In this document: positions 15,976-22,498 of the stretch, in pieces
How positions within the stretch are numbered: position 1 is the first letter of the stretch
Layout of the letters: the number at the start of each line of letters is the position of its first letter
Assembly: GCA_031556375.1 (NCBI GenBank)
Contig: JAVBTA010000066.1
Coordinates: forward strand, 1-22,498
DNA from: BNXB01 sp031556375
GTDB taxonomy: Bacteria > Bacteroidota > Bacteroidia > Bacteroidales > Azobacteroidaceae
Direction: 5' to 3'
DNA: 22,498 nucleotides
The notes under the pieces: model-generated
Databases searched by the model: none
Told to the model about the DNA's origin: nothing
The model's input: only the letters and a program-made list of their open reading frames with translations
Program-made: the position numbers and the translations under genes

Positions 15976-16249
15976 TTATTCGTTATTCATTAATTCTTTT
16001 ATTTTTCTTTCTTTCCATTCTGCGCCCCAAAGACCGTTTTTGCATAAAGATAATCCATGGATAAGTAATCCGATTCCCCAACCCATCACAGGCCATTGCA
16101 CCCAGTAGTGACCAGGAGAAGTAAAATAATTAAAACAGAATAACCCTGTTTACAATACAATAAGTAAGTAAATGGACATAAAATCCTCGGATTTCTTCTA
16201 CATGTTTTTCTGCTCTTTCGCGACGATTGTCATAATTTATCGTTTCCAT
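15976..16249 (-). pseudogene. 2TM-domain protein gene broken by a frameshift
   Basis: Read on the minus strand from ATG 16249, the first frame gives METINYDNRRERAEKHVEEI, then RGFYVHLLTYCIVN, the standard start of 2TM-domain proteins (cytoplasmic basic helix, then first membrane helix). It hits TAA at 16130-16132 after 39 codons. The second half continues in another frame: NYFTSPGHYWVQWPVMGWG, then IGLLIHGLSL, and a tail GLWGAEWKERKIKELMNNE ending at TAA 15976-15978. The 274-nt span is 3x91+1, consistent with one extra base between the AAC codon of IVN and the AAT of NYF. An intact version would be about 90 residues. It starts 11 nt after the winged-helix gene. A sequencing error is possible. 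Confidence 0.8.
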
Positions 16250-16259
16250 GATTTTGAAT

Positions 16260-16553
16260 TTATTTATTATTAGTGTTGAAATATGTTTGTATTGTTTTTA
16301 CGTAATTTTCAAAGGCCAGAACCCCTTTGGGAGTAATTCGGCATACCGTTCTTGGCATTTTACCCTGAAATGTCTTTTCGACATCAATGTATTCAGCTTC
16401 TTTCAGTTTTTCTATCTGAACGCTCAGGTTACCTGCAGTAGCGTTTGTTTTTTCTTTCAGAAAGACAAAGTCTGCTTCTTCCACTCCAATTAACAGAGAC
16501 ATGATAGCTAATCGTAGTTGCGAATGTAGTAAAGGATCTAATTCTTCAAACAT
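16260..16553 (-). CDS. Winged-helix transcriptional regulator (HTH_34-like)
   Basis: This 97-residue protein is a single winged-helix DNA-binding domain of the type found in ArsR/MarR-like one-component regulators. It opens with LDPLLHSQLRLAIMSLL (5-21), has a recognition region ATAGNLSVQIEKLKEAEYI (38-56) and a wing EKTFQGKMPRTVCRITPKG (59-77), then a dimerisation-type helix. There is no obvious metal-binding cysteine cluster. Its ATG overlaps the stop of the upstream membrane-protein gene by 8 nt, implying coupled translation. The two operator-like palindromes before this operon and before the TonB receptor gene are the natural candidate targets; that is inference from position. Confidence 0.85.
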   Translation of the reverse strand: MFEELDPLLHSQLRLAIMSLLIGVEEADFVFLKEKTNATAGNLSVQIEKLKEAEYIDVEKTFQGKMPRTVCRITPKGVLAFENYVKTIQTYFNTNNK

Positions 16554-17172
16554 TTTTATCTGCCAGTTTATTTAGTTTATATCCAGGTATTACGAAACCC
16601 AAAATCATGCAAACAGCCAGAACAAAAAATTGTATGATAACTGGTTCCGGAGTAATCCAAAATACAAGCATACAACATATTGATCCTACCCACATAATGA
16701 TTGAACCATAAATGTATGGTTTGAATCGGCAGACTTTAGCTGTTATGAATTCTGCCAAACCGGTCATTGTCAGGATAACGGGGTTGATCAAACAAAATAC
16801 ATGGTAAAATTTCATTCCAAAGCCAAAACCGAAGATAGCAATCAGGAGTACCCATATTGCAATTCCATAGGCTACCCATATAGATTTGATAATCGTATCA
16901 ATATGTGTGCGAACCATGGCTTCTTGTTCACTTTTTCTATTGATACGGAAATTGATAAAAGCTCCGGGAATCATAAGACTCCATATCCAGAATGATTGAT
17001 TGGGATTATCCAAAACAAATGCTAGGATTACATTTAATATTGCAGTGACAGAAACGATTATTCCGCTAAATATCATGCTGTTGCCGCTTCCTTTTTGAAA
17101 ATTGTTGCGAGCCTGAGCAATCATCTCTGTAATCAGGGTCAAACTTTGTTGCTCTGTAAGTTTTGTTTCCAT
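16546..17172 (-). CDS. Six-TM membrane protein paired with winged-helix regulator
   Basis: I do not recognise a named function. The 208-residue protein has a polar N-terminal helix (METKLTEQQSLTLITEMIAQ) and six hydrophobic segments at about 33-54, 60-75, 97-119, 122-144, 153-172 and 176-197, with a short basic end. It has no signal peptide or enzymatic motif. Its gene is first in an operon, overlapping the winged-helix gene by 8 nt, with the 2TM gene third. This pairing suggests it senses a membrane signal or modulates the regulator, but it could also be a small transporter-like protein. It starts at ATG 17172, 36 nt after the operator-like palindrome and 30 nt after the -7 element. Confidence 0.75.
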   Translation of the reverse strand: METKLTEQQSLTLITEMIAQARNNFQKGSGNSMIFSGIIVSVTAILNVILAFVLDNPNQSFWIWSLMIPGAFINFRINRKSEQEAMVRTHIDTIIKSIWVAYGIAIWVLLIAIFGFGFGMKFYHVFCLINPVILTMTGLAEFITAKVCRFKPYIYGSIIMWVGSICCMLVFWITPEPVIIQFFVLAVCMILGFVIPGYKLNKLADKNV

Positions 17173-17201
17173 ATATTTCGATTTATAATTTAATTTCGAT
17201 A

Positions 17202-17233
17202 CAAATGTAAACTAGTTTATTTTATAAACCAAA
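17202..17233 (-). promoter_or_regulatory. Promoter of the membrane protein / winged-helix operon
   Basis: On the minus strand TTTG (17230-17233) is followed after 20 nt by TACATTTG (17202-17209), an exact TANNTTTG. Start of transcription would be near 17197, about 25 nt before the ATG at 17172. The double palindrome (17208-17229) fills the spacer, so a bound protein would block polymerase. Confidence 0.6.
17208..17229. promoter_or_regulatory. Operator-like double palindrome in the regulator operon promoter
   Basis: The site reads TAAACTAGTTTAT-TTT-ATAAAC. It joins a perfect 12-bp palindrome (17208-17219) to an overlapping inverted repeat GTTTAT-N3-ATAAAC (17215-17229). It matches the site at 15939-15960 in 19 of 22 positions, with all three differences in the central spacer. 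It lies between the -33 and -7 elements. Confidence 0.65.
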
Positions 17234-17251
17234 TATTTTGCAAAAATATTT
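17231..17251. repeat. AT-rich inverted repeat next to the -33 element
   Basis: AAATATTTT (17231-17239) and AAAATATTT (17243-17251) form a perfect 9-bp inverted repeat around GCA. It abuts the -33 element on its upstream side and could be an activator or bending site. Low base complexity means chance is a real alternative. The rest of the 17252-17315 gap shows nothing else. Confidence 0.3.
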
Positions 17252-17315
17252 TACAAAAAAAGTGTAATTGTCTGATAAATAGTTGAATAATTCTAGGAAC
17301 GTAATAGGTGATAAG

Positions 17316-18134
17316 TTAGTAGCTCTCCTTTTCGTTCGGGAAATCCTTATCTTTTACATCCTTAATATAGTTCTGAACGGCATCATGGATATTGTCGTAC
17401 AAATTGGCATAACGGCGTAAAAAGCGAGGAGAGAACTCTTTATTTATACCCAACATGTCGTGCATAACCAATACTTGTCCATCAACGTAAGGGCCGGCAC
17501 CGATTCCGATGATAGGAATAGCCAGTTCTTCGGCAACGCGTTTAGCTAGTTGTGCCGGAATTTTTTCCAGAACAATAGCAAAACAACCTAGTTCTTCAAG
17601 CAAATGAGCGTCTTCGATTAGTTTTTGTGCTTCAGCTTCTTCTTTTGCTCTTACAGTATAAGTTCCGAATTTATTGATAGATTGGGGAGTAAGTCCAAGG
17701 TGTCCCATAATAGGAATTCCTGCACTGAGTATACGTTGTATGGATTCTGTAATTTCCGCACCGCCTTCTACTTTAACGCAATCAGCATGAGTCTCTTTCA
17801 TGATGCGGACAGCTGAATGTAGAGCTTCTTTTGAATTTCCCTGATATGAGCCGAAAGGTAAATCAACTACAACTAAGGCTCTTTTTACAGCTTTTGTGAC
17901 CGATACTCCATGATAAATCATCTGATCGAGAGTGATTGGGAGGGTCGTAACATTTCCGGCCATAACATTGGACGCAGAATCTCCTACAAGTATTACATCC
18001 ATTCCGGCATGATCGATGATCGTTGCCATAGAATAGTCATAACAAGTCAACATGGAAATTTTTTCACCGCGTTTTTTCATTTCGATGAGGCGGTGTGTAG
18101 TCACTTTGCGGGTATCTTCAGCATGAACAGACAT
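17316..18134 (-). CDS. panB: 3-methyl-2-oxobutanoate hydroxymethyltransferase
   Basis: PanB makes ketopantoate from 2-oxoisovalerate and methylenetetrahydrofolate, the first step of pantothenate and CoA synthesis. I start it at ATG 18134 (272 residues, MSVHAEDTRKVTTHRLIEMK). The frame is open to an ATG at 18161, but that start would coincide with the predicted transcription start, and family members begin MSVH. Metal ligands Asp52 (LVGDSASNV), Asp91 (VVVDLPFGSYQ) and Glu123 (VKVEGG), and catalytic Glu190 (IVLEKIP), are in place. The C-terminus is slightly longer than in E. coli, and acidic-basic. It has its own -7 element and is not clustered with other pantothenate genes. Confidence 0.96.
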   Translation of the reverse strand: MSVHAEDTRKVTTHRLIEMKKRGEKISMLTCYDYSMATIIDHAGMDVILVGDSASNVMAGNVTTLPITLDQMIYHGVSVTKAVKRALVVVDLPFGSYQGNSKEALHSAVRIMKETHADCVKVEGGAEITESIQRILSAGIPIMGHLGLTPQSINKFGTYTVRAKEEAEAQKLIEDAHLLEELGCFAIVLEKIPAQLAKRVAEELAIPIIGIGAGPYVDGQVLVMHDMLGINKEFSPRFLRRYANLYDNIHDAVQNYIKDVKDKDFPNEKESY

Positions 18135-18166
18135 AGTTTTAACAATTTTGAAGTTAAACAAGGCCG

Positions 18167-18174
18167 CAAAGGTA
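18167..18174 (-). promoter_or_regulatory. Candidate -7 element of panB
   Basis: On the minus strand this is TACCTTTG, an exact TANNTTTG. Transcription would start near 18162, leaving a 27-nt leader before ATG 18134 and making the ATG at 18161 effectively leaderless. No clear TTTG is found at the -33 position, which falls within the 3' end of the upstream lyase gene. Confidence 0.45.
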
Positions 18175-18188
18175 ACATTTATTTAATT

Positions 18189-19541
18189 TTATTTGATGAT
18201 ATCTTTTACTAAATCGTTCAAATAAATTTCAATGTTGTCATAAATTTTGTCCAATGTTTTCTTTGTGGCGTCGGATGGATCGTTGGAATTCAGCCCTTTA
18301 GTTTTTTCCCATTCATCAGGAATACCATCGTTATCGCTATCGGTTTTTTGATTGGACGGCTTAAGTTCCGGCCATCCTCCAACTGTTTGTTGGGAGTCGA
18401 TGATTCCTTTTTTATCTCCATAGCTGCCTCCATGTTCAGTTGATCCGGTACCAGTACTTTGTACTATGCGGCTGTCTACATCGTCACGTTTAAGTGATGC
18501 TCCGGCTTTTGCCATAACATCAATATAAGCATCTTCGGCAGACTGGGTTTTTCCGGTAAATCCGGATTCAAATTCCTGTTCGGATTTATTGTTGTCGATT
18601 GATTGTCCGGAATTACTTACTCCTTTCCAGTTGTCTTTACTTATCGGGTCTCCGGAAAATACAAAATTACCTTTTACAAAGAAATTTCCTCCGTTTTTGA
18701 TAGTCAATATGGTTGATTTCTTATTTTTCTCGGTAGCAGGACCGGGTTTGAAATAGTTATTGACTAGATTGATATTTCCGCCCTCTCCACCTGAAGTACA
18801 TTCTTTTCCCCAGTTGTAAATAATATTATTCCGGAAATCTACAATTTCTTTGTTTTTTGTTGATTTATGATGAATAGCTCCTCCAAAATAGGGGTTGTCT
18901 ATGGCATTATGAGCAAATAAGTTATGATGAAAACTTACTTTCATTCCTCCGGCCATAGCTCCGAGTCCTTCTGGGTTTTTACTTTTTTTAGGTTTATATA
19001 AACTTTCGGAAAAAATACACCATTGAGCCGTGAATTCAGCATTGTTGTAAAACAAGGCATTGTAATTACTTCCCCAACTGAAGGAGCAATGATCAAAAAT
19101 GATGTTGGTATAACCAATAGCAGAAACAGTATTATCATGAGTACTTCCCAAGTCGCCCAAACGGAACCTCAAAAATCTTACAATGATGTTGTTAGCCTTG
19201 AAGTTTACCGGAGCTCCAGAAATACAGACTCCTTCTCCGGGAGCAGATTGCCCTGCAATTGTCAGGTTCGGAGAAGTGATATTAATAGCCTTTTTTAAAC
19301 TAATATTCCCGGTAACTTTGAAGATGACGATCCGGCTGCCTCTTGTTGTTACAGCTTGTCGAAAACTGCCTGGCCCGTCGTCATTCAGGTTTATAACTTC
19401 GATAACTTTGCCTCCTCGTCCTCCGGATGTATATTTCCCAAAACCATCTGCTCCCGGAAAAGCAAGAGGTTTTTCGGTTTGAGCGTTTGCTATCATTACG
19501 ATAACAACAAATATCAATACAGTTGTAATTTTCTTGAACAT
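18189..19541 (-). CDS. Secreted pectate lyase-family (PL1-like) protein
   Basis: The 450-residue protein has a signal peptide (1-20, ending MIANA) and a right-handed beta-helix domain typical of Bacteroidota pectate lyases. Marks are AFPGADGFGKYTSGGRGGKV (27-46), DDGPGSFRQAV (54-64), IIFDHCSFSWGSN (147-159) and MKVSFHHNLFAHN (200-212). The following segment reads AIDNPYFGG (213-221), where family members usually have RNPR; the expected catalytic arginine is missing. The C-terminus has GGWPELK (388-394) and a calcium-binding-type repeat DSDNDGIPDEWEK (401-413), common at the end of these proteins. Substrate would be pectate or a related polyuronate; activity is uncertain given the substitution. 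It lies between nspC and panB with no SusC/D. Confidence 0.82.
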   Translation of the reverse strand: MFKKITTVLIFVVIVMIANAQTEKPLAFPGADGFGKYTSGGRGGKVIEVINLNDDGPGSFRQAVTTRGSRIVIFKVTGNISLKKAINITSPNLTIAGQSAPGEGVCISGAPVNFKANNIIVRFLRFRLGDLGSTHDNTVSAIGYTNIIFDHCSFSWGSNYNALFYNNAEFTAQWCIFSESLYKPKKSKNPEGLGAMAGGMKVSFHHNLFAHNAIDNPYFGGAIHHKSTKNKEIVDFRNNIIYNWGKECTSGGEGGNINLVNNYFKPGPATEKNKKSTILTIKNGGNFFVKGNFVFSGDPISKDNWKGVSNSGQSIDNNKSEQEFESGFTGKTQSAEDAYIDVMAKAGASLKRDDVDSRIVQSTGTGSTEHGGSYGDKKGIIDSQQTVGGWPELKPSNQKTDSDNDGIPDEWEKTKGLNSNDPSDATKKTLDKIYDNIEIYLNDLVKDIIK

Positions 19542-19546
19542 AATAT

Positions 19547-19581
19547 GTTATTAATAATCATAAGAATTTATCATTATTAAC
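19547..19581. repeat. AT-rich imperfect inverted repeat between nspC and lyase gene
   Basis: GTTATTAATAATCATAA (19547-19563) and TTATCATTATTAAC (19568-19581) form an imperfect inverted repeat in the 59-bp gap. It could be a weak hairpin in the leader of the lyase mRNA or a binding site. No T-run or good -33/-7 pair is visible, so I assign no function. Confidence 0.2.
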
Positions 19582-19600
19582 AATTAAAAGTTAAAGAAGT

Positions 19601-20737
19601 TCAGCTCATCCTGTTTTTGTAATCTTCATATTCGAATTTGCGATAAGTTTCAATTGTTCCGTCTGACTTTAACAATACCAAATCAGGGTGGGGAACCCCG
19701 TTGAACATGGACGTTTTGACGATAGTGTAGTGTATCATATCTTCGAATATAATCGTGTCTCCTATTTTGAGAGGTTCATCAAAAGACCAATCACCCATAA
19801 AATCACCGCTAAGGCAGGAGTTTCCTCCGATACGATAGCTCGGTTTTCCTGGAACGGCATCCTGGTAAGCGCCACGGATTACAGGTTTGTAAGGCATTTC
19901 CAGACAGTCCGGCATATGACATGTAAAAGATACGTCGACTATTGCTGTTTTTATGCCTTGATTTTCAACGATATCCACTACTGTAGAATGTAAATACCCT
20001 GTCTGCCATGCAAAAGCGCTTCCCGGCTCCATGATGATTTCGAGGTTAGGATATTTCTTTTTGAAGTTTTGTAATAGTTGAATCAGATGCTCTACGTCAT
20101 AATCTTTTCTGGTCATCAGGTGTCCTCCACCCATATTCAGCCATTTGATCTGAGGAAGGAAATGTCCGAACCGGGCTTCCACCTGTTCCAATGTTTTTTC
20201 AAGATCGTATGAGGATGACTCGCATAATGTATGGAAATGTAGTCCTTCGACTCCTTCCGGTAATTTATTCCCTAATAAAGAGCTGATGACACCCAGTCTG
20301 GAACCTGGAGCACAAGGGTTATACAAATCAGTCCCGACTTCCGAATATTCAGGATTAATACGAAGTCCGCAGGATATTTTTGATGCATTTTTCAGTGTTT
20401 CCGGATAGAAACGTTCGAATTGGCTCAATGAGTTAAATGTAATATGGCTGCTATACTTCATAATTACCGGAAAATCATTTTCTGTATATGCCGGAGAATA
20501 AGTATGAGCCGGGCTTCCCATTTCTTCAAAAGCCAGTTGAGCCTCAAAAGGAGAGCTGGCTGTGGAATAGGGGATGTATTCCCTGATAATAGGGAATGAT
20601 TTCCACATGGCAAAAGCTTTGAAAGCGAGGATAATGTTAACTCCGGCACGATCTTTCACCGATTTGATGAGAGATAAATTTTTGCGGAGCAAATTTTCTT
20701 CCATTACATAGGAAGGGGAGACTATATTATTCTTCAT
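19601..20737 (-). CDS. nspC: Carboxynorspermidine/carboxyspermidine decarboxylase
   Basis: NspC is a PLP enzyme that decarboxylates carboxyspermidine (or carboxynorspermidine), the last step of the alternative polyamine route used by gut and related Bacteroidota. The 378-residue protein has the PLP lysine Lys40 in ILAFKAFAMW, HFHTLCE (167-173), the phosphate-binding NMGGGHLMTR (201-210), EPGSAFAW (237-244) and the active-site cysteine Cys308 in GGNSCLSGDFMGDW. It is a fold-III alanine racemase-like decarboxylase close in length to other NspC. The partner dehydrogenase is not in the window. It starts 15 nt after the helicase gene stop, suggesting co-transcription with it. Confidence 0.94.
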   Translation of the reverse strand: MKNNIVSPSYVMEENLLRKNLSLIKSVKDRAGVNIILAFKAFAMWKSFPIIREYIPYSTASSPFEAQLAFEEMGSPAHTYSPAYTENDFPVIMKYSSHITFNSLSQFERFYPETLKNASKISCGLRINPEYSEVGTDLYNPCAPGSRLGVISSLLGNKLPEGVEGLHFHTLCESSSYDLEKTLEQVEARFGHFLPQIKWLNMGGGHLMTRKDYDVEHLIQLLQNFKKKYPNLEIIMEPGSAFAWQTGYLHSTVVDIVENQGIKTAIVDVSFTCHMPDCLEMPYKPVIRGAYQDAVPGKPSYRIGGNSCLSGDFMGDWSFDEPLKIGDTIIFEDMIHYTIVKTSMFNGVPHPDLVLLKSDGTIETYRKFEYEDYKNRMS

Positions 20738-20752
20738 TTTTTACTATTGTTT

Positions 20753-22498
20753 TTAAGAAAGGATCTTGAATTTTGCAAACTTTAATAGCAGTTGTTTTCT
20801 TCCTGCATTTTCAAATTCCACGATTGCTTTAGCGTTTTCATTGTTACCTTCCAGTCCGGAGACTTTCCCGATACCGAAACGTTCATGCTCTATTGTATTG
20901 CCTACAGCAAGTTTTCCTATATTTTGAAGTACCGGGCTGTTTACATCCTGAGTAGTCGTCGTTCGTTCGATTCTTGTCAATCGTTTGGTTGTTGGAGGTA
21001 TGAAAATCGGAGTTATTTCCGGTTTATTCTCCCATGGACGTTCGAAAGATGTCCTGCGAGGAGAGTCGAAACGTTGAAAACTTTCGGGAGTTGGCTGATT
21101 AATATTCATATCTGATGGAAGTTTCAGATATTCCCGGTCGATATCTTTTAAGAAACGGCTGGGAGCGCACATGCGTGATTGTCCATTTTGAAAACGGCTT
21201 TTAGCATAAGAAAGAATACAATTTTCTTCCGCGCGGGTGATTGCAACATAAAACAACCGGCGTTCTTCTTCAATTTCCCGCTCACTGTTCTTGCTTAATT
21301 GCGAAGGAAATAAATCTTCTTCCAATCCGACGACAAATACATTTTTGAACTCCAATCCTTTTGCAGAGTGGACGGTCATCATGGTGATGCGGTCTTTGAT
21401 CTCATTCTTGTCCGTATCCTGGTCGGTCATTAAAGAGATCTCGGCCAGGAAATCTCCCATTTTGATTCCTTCAATTCCTTCTTCCTGCCGGTTGGTTACA
21501 AATTCATGCAAGCTATTAACCAATTCTTCTATATTCTGAATCCGGCTGAGTCCCTCCGGAGTCTTATCCTGATAGAGGTCGCTGACCATTCCTGTTCTGC
21601 GAATTACCAGTTCTCCTATTTCGTAAGCATTCATCGTAGCATTGGCTTCAATAAAACTTTCGATCAGTTGTCTGAAGTCTTTTAATTTGTTTGCCGTGCC
21701 GTTATTGACAGACAAGTTATAGGCCAGAGGATCGGAAATAACATCCCATAAACTCACCTGGGCATTGTGTGCGCACACGGTTATTTTGCCTACGGTTGTA
21801 TCTCCAATGCCACGCGCAGGGTAGTTGATAACCCTTTTGAAAGCCTCTTCATCATTAGGATTTGAGATTAATCGGAAGTATGATATTACATCCTTGACTT
21901 CTTTACGTTGGAAAAATGACAATCCTCCGTATATTTTGTAAGGCATATTTCGTTTACGCAAAGCTTCTTCAAAAATCCGGCTTTGAGCATTTGTCCGGTA
22001 AAGTATGGCAAAATCGCTGTAATTATGCTGGTTGAGCATCCTTATTTCAGCAATTCTTCCTGCAACGGAAAAACCTTCTTCGTAATCGGAATAAGCGCCG
22101 ATAACCTGTATTTTATCTCCCTTTTGTTTTTGTGAAAATACAGTTTTTTTGATTTGTTCTTTATTTTTGTCAATCAGCGAATTAGCTGCGTTGACAATGA
22201 CTTGCGTGGAACGATAATTTTGTTCCAGTTTGAATAATTTGCTTTCAGGATATATCTTTTTGAAATTCAGTATATTACTGATGTTGGCTCCACGGAAGGA
22301 ATATATACTTTGAGCGTCGTCACCTACAACACATACGCGATGGTGATCGGCTGCCAGCTGATTTACAATTTCATGTTGTACGGAGTTTGTATCCTGGTAC
22401 TCATCTACCAGTATAAAGCGGAATTGATTGCGATATCGCGCAATGACATCCGGGAATTCCTTGAAAAGAAGCCAGGTGTTGAGCAGCAAATCATCAAA
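20753..22498 (-). CDS. uvrD: UvrD/PcrA-type DNA helicase, 3' part only
   Basis: This superfamily 1 3'-5' helicase acts in nucleotide excision and mismatch repair and in removing stalled RNA polymerase. The gene runs off the window, so the N-terminus with Walker A is missing; the visible part (about 581 residues) begins FDDLLLNTW. Motifs present are LVDEYQDTNSVQ (II), CVVGDDAQSIYSFRGA (III), LEQNYRST (IV), MTVHSAKGLEFKNVFVVGLEE (V) and EEERRLFYVAITRAEE (VI). The C-terminus has the Tudor-like segment IEHERFGIGKVSGLEG, which in PcrA binds RNA polymerase. PcrA and UvrD cannot be told apart here. nspC follows after 15 nt. Confidence 0.95.
   Translation of the reverse strand, partial: FDDLLLNTWLLFKEFPDVIARYRNQFRFILVDEYQDTNSVQHEIVNQLAADHHRVCVVGDDAQSIYSFRGANISNILNFKKIYPESKLFKLEQNYRSTQVIVNAANSLIDKNKEQIKKTVFSQKQKGDKIQVIGAYSDYEEGFSVAGRIAEIRMLNQHNYSDFAILYRTNAQSRIFEEALRKRNMPYKIYGGLSFFQRKEVKDVISYFRLISNPNDEEAFKRVINYPARGIGDTTVGKITVCAHNAQVSLWDVISDPLAYNLSVNNGTANKLKDFRQLIESFIEANATMNAYEIGELVIRRTGMVSDLYQDKTPEGLSRIQNIEELVNSLHEFVTNRQEEGIEGIKMGDFLAEISLMTDQDTDKNEIKDRITMMTVHSAKGLEFKNVFVVGLEEDLFPSQLSKNSEREIEEERRLFYVAITRAEENCILSYAKSRFQNGQSRMCAPSRFLKDIDREYLKLPSDMNINQPTPESFQRFDSPRRTSFERPWENKPEITPIFIPPTTKRLTRIERTTTTQDVNSPVLQNIGKLAVGNTIEHERFGIGKVSGLEGNNENAKAIVEFENAGRKQLLLKFAKFKILS

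Noticed and set aside
13340..19541. Polysaccharide utilisation locus spanning the TonB receptor and the lyase
   Set aside because: There is no SusD-like gene, the receptor is short and lacks SusC features, panB interrupts the region, and the operator sites link the receptor to the winged-helix operon instead.
21767..21780. GTGTGCGCACACGG palindrome, similar to the core of the site at 13271-13288
   Set aside because: It lies inside the helicase coding sequence (VCAHNAQ region) with no promoter nearby; a chance match imposed by codons is the simplest explanation.

Overview
The window looks like a chromosomal segment of a Bacteroidota bacterium, most likely order Bacteroidales. Supporting this are two proteins with type IX secretion (Por) C-terminal sorting domains, a TonB-dependent receptor with a carboxypeptidase-regulatory-like N-terminus, an RNase III and signal peptidase I of the Bacteroidota form, nspC-type polyamine synthesis, near absence of Shine-Dalgarno sequences, and several sites matching the Bacteroides primary sigma-factor promoter (-33 TTTG, -7 TANNTTTG). 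The genus cannot be fixed from sequence alone. No rRNA, tRNA, CRISPR array, insertion sequence or phage gene was seen.

Layout. purN (1-567, minus) diverges from a long plus-strand run (725-10624): acpP, fabF, rnc, a DUF1573 exported protein, meaB, two T9SS cargo proteins, dapB, lepB and a WbqC-like gene, mostly packed with short gaps or overlaps. The plus run converges, with a 35-bp 3' overlap, on a minus-strand block (10590-22498): a small LuxR-type DNA-binding protein; a secreted fusion of a sugar isomerase-like TIM barrel and a GH88/GH105 hydrolase; a DUF2141 protein and a TonB-dependent receptor; a three-gene set (frameshifted 2TM-domain gene, winged-helix regulator, six-TM membrane protein); panB; a secreted pectate-lyase-family protein; nspC; and the 3' part of a UvrD/PcrA helicase that runs off the window.

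How genes work together. The plus strand is mostly housekeeping: fatty acid synthesis (acpP-fabF), RNA processing (rnc), lysine/diaminopimelate synthesis (dapB), protein export (lepB), and cobalamin-enzyme maintenance (meaB). The GH88/105 fusion and the PL1-like lyase suggest breakdown of pectin-type glycans, but they are separate genes with no SusC/SusD pair between them.

The most notable structure is the 13.3-17.3 kb module. The six-TM/winged-helix operon and the TonB receptor operon each carry, just upstream, an almost identical double palindrome (TAAACTAGTTTAT-N3-ATAAAC). At the first operon this site fills the spacer between candidate -33 and -7 elements, as expected of a repressor operator. 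The simplest reading is a self-contained regulon in which the winged-helix protein controls itself and the receptor. Its 2TM member is broken by a frameshift in this sequence. Other points worth checking are a strong sense-strand hairpin in the first codons of rnc, the TIM-barrel/GH105 fusion with a palindrome at its predicted transcription start, and a pectate lyase lacking the usual catalytic-arginine motif.
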